64,000 nt of DNA from Mugil cephalus. Taxonomy: Eukaryota; Chordata; Actinopteri; Mugiliformes; Mugilidae. The DNA lies in NCBI RefSeq assembly GCF_022458985.1, contig NC_061783.1, forward strand, positions 12,328,913-12,392,912, written 5' to 3'. Positions 62,156-64,000 of this stretch are shown here, piece after piece. A model generated the notes under the pieces. It was not told the DNA's origin, ran no database searches, and was given only the letters and a program-made list of their open reading frames with translations. Made by a program: the position numbers and the translations under genes. Position 1 is the stretch's first letter. Each line of letters opens with the position of its first letter.

Positions 62156-64000
62156 ATCTGAAAACACCATCTGAACACTAATTTGCTTTGTGCAGGTTGA
62201 GTCTGCAGTCAGGCCGCTGCTGGATGCTTACTTCCCCCAGCTGTCCGGTGTGCAAGTGTTGGCCCGGCCTGGTAGCTTCTACGTGGCCTCAGCTTTCAGC
62301 CTGGCTGTCAGCGTGATTGGCAAGAAGGTGGTGTCACGCCACTGGGACAGCCTGTCTCAAGGTGAGTTCTCTCAGAGGCCGTTTTCTTATTTCTGTTTGC
62401 ACGTAGTCAGAACGAACCCAGCAGAGGTCAGGCCCCACTTTTTTCTCTGTTTCTGACACGGCTATCAAATGTGTTCACACAGGTGAGGACAATGAGGACA
62501 CCGCGTTCCTGTACTACATGAATGAGGGTGTTTATGGCCCATTCAGCCGCAAGCTCCTGGGAAACTCCATCCCTGCCCCATCATTGCACAAGGTTAGTGG
62601 GTCTCCACCCTAGAGTGTCGACCTCATTCCGGCTTTGCTCTACTTTATAAGGGGGGAAAGGGGTCGTGTGTCATAAGCATCCAAGGAAGCGGTAGATTGT
62701 GATCTGTGTGAACTCCTGTTAAAAACCACGCATTGCTTCTGGGTTATTCATTGAAAGCTGTGGTATTTGACCCTTTCTTGCAGTGATCATCTGATTTTAT
62801 GTAATCTAATGCTTAATTTCATTTAAATGTCACATTGTGGTTAAGTCACAAAAATGCAAGAAATCCCTTAAAAAAAAAAAGAACTGATTTATATAACTGA
62901 TTAATATGCAAAATGCAGCCTTACGTGTAAAAATAGGAATGTACTACAACGTTAATTATAAAAATCTTCAATTTTAATTTCCTGTGCCTGTTTTAGCGTG
63001 TCTTGTTCCAAGCGTAGCTGCTGTCTTGTTACATAACCATCACACGGCGTACTTTAATATCTGTTTGTCTGTCAACCCCGACGAAAGACCTTAAAATGTT
63101 TTCATGAAACATTTCATTTTTAAACTGGATAATCCTTTGGAGCAAAGTGACATAATCTAAACCTCTCCCAACAATGATGCTAACAGCTAACACGCTAACA
63201 GGCTACAATGCACTCAGACGTAAGCGCTAATACTACACGCTATAGTTATGTTGAACTAATTACACACAACAGATTAGAGGATTATTTGCGCTCCACACCC
63301 CCGTCCCTCTCGAAACGGTTTATAAATAAATTGCGGCGCCTCGTCTGCCCACCCCGTCAGATCTGCTCTTAGATAAACTTCACGCTGCTATTTTGCTGTT
63401 GAGCAAACACCTAGAAAAGTACAAGAAAAGTAGAACACCGCTAAAGAGTGCTTGTTTACAGATGCTGTGTTTGGGTCGCACATATTCACGTTATTTTTTT
63501 TTTTTAGTGTGTGCAGTTAACTGTGCTTTCTTTAAATATCTGTGCTCCTCACACCCAGGAAACAACGTACAACTTGAGGAAACTGCACTGTGAAGTAAAA
63601 CCAAAGCCGTGTCTATTTCTAGAACCGTAAAATAAACAAACACGTCTAATGATGTAATGTGTTGTGGCAAGTTTTGTAATTCACTCCAAACACCCTGACG
63701 TCGAATAGCATTCGCTCCCTCCAGTGTAACCACGTATTTATCATGTGCGGTAGAGATGTGATTGAGTGTGACGGATCGGATCGACCAGGAAAGAGCGACA
63801 CGTTGTTTTTCAGTTTTTTTTGCCGGTTTCAGTGACGCTTTTTTTTTCCTTCCTCCCCTCGTCTCTGCAGCGCGCGCTGTGTCCCGAGGAGGCTGTGTAT
63901 CCCAGCAGCCTGTGGGGCCCGTCGCTGGACGAGCTGGACCAGGTGGTGGAGCGCTGCTTGCTACCGGAGCTCAGCGTGGGGGACTGGCTTCTCTTCTCCA
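60456..64000 (+). CDS. AZIN1: AZIN1, antizyme inhibitor 1 (5' part)
   Basis: Coding exons are 60456-60557, 60774-60947, 61232-61404, 61528-61741, 61841-61915, 62196-62361, 62483-62592 and 63871 to the window end. They join in phase to 381 codons; about 65 C-terminal residues are expected to the right. It is an ornithine-decarboxylase fold protein ([29 protein letters not shown]) without decarboxylase activity. It sequesters antizyme, so ODC and polyamine uptake rise. Compared with ODC, Lys69 is kept, but Asp88 is Val88, Arg154 is Gln154, Asp332 is Glu316 and catalytic Cys360 is Leu357. The start [18 protein letters not shown] matches the family's MKGF... opening. Translation is expected to be polyamine-responsive through the upstream ORF. 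Confidence 0.95.
62128..62155 (+). repeat. Poly(T) run
   Basis: 28 uninterrupted T in the AZIN1 intron before the sixth coding exon, about 40 bases upstream of its acceptor. Confidence 0.95.
62593..63870 (+). other. AZIN1: AZIN1 intron 7
   Basis: Longest AZIN1 intron in the window. It has an A-run near 62870 and T-runs near 63494 and 63839. No exon or transposon was recognised. Confidence 0.6.

Overview
The window is nuclear DNA of a ray-finned fish, probably a percomorph teleost. Its genes have short, GT-AG-spliced exons, and its long AT-rich spacers carry microsatellites and fish-type transposon remnants. The encoded proteins match vertebrate orthologues over most of their length. No RNA gene, CRISPR array or prokaryotic feature was seen.

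Layout, left to right. (1) The first three coding exons of FAM91A1 lie on the minus strand (to 2632); the rest of that gene is beyond the left edge. (2) KLHL38 is complete on the plus strand in three coding exons (7000-9774), divergent from FAM91A1. (3) SPIRE1, a large actin nucleator gene, is complete on the minus strand (14908-41258). I rebuilt it as 16 phase-consistent constitutive exons (809 aa), including a 32-nt exon too short to show as an ORF, plus one candidate 24-nt cassette microexon. (4) BAALC is complete on the minus strand in three exons (125 aa). (5) ATP6V1C1 is complete on the minus strand in 12 coding exons (382 aa, the length I recall for human), with a non-coding first exon and a promoter carrying NRF1-like and CLEAR-like sites. 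(6) AZIN1 is on the plus strand: its first eight coding exons (381 codons) are present and it runs off the right edge. It is preceded by a spliced upstream ORF ending in the PPW motif typical of antizyme-inhibitor leaders.

AZIN1 / ATP6V1C1 / BAALC reproduce the order and relative orientation known from human 8q22.3. FAM91A1 and KLHL38 are 8q24.13 neighbours in human, while SPIRE1 is on human 18p. The window is therefore a fish-specific juxtaposition, and ANXA13, which lies between KLHL38 and FAM91A1 in human, is not visible here. The genes are unrelated in function (Golgi trafficking, muscle ubiquitin-ligase adaptor, actin nucleation, membrane-anchored signalling adaptor, proton pump, polyamine control) and do not form a pathway.

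Mobile and repeated DNA comprises four copies of one Tc1/mariner-like non-autonomous element, a degraded LINE reverse-transcriptase fragment in a SPIRE1 intron, a broken BEL/Pao LTR-retrotransposon relic between ATP6V1C1 and AZIN1, a putative MITE, a minisatellite at the SPIRE1 5' end and several microsatellites. The most rewarding part is the AZIN1 leader: a near-cognate-start candidate, the PPW peptide, a perfect hairpin just after its stop codon, and a second tiny uORF ending one base before the main start codon.
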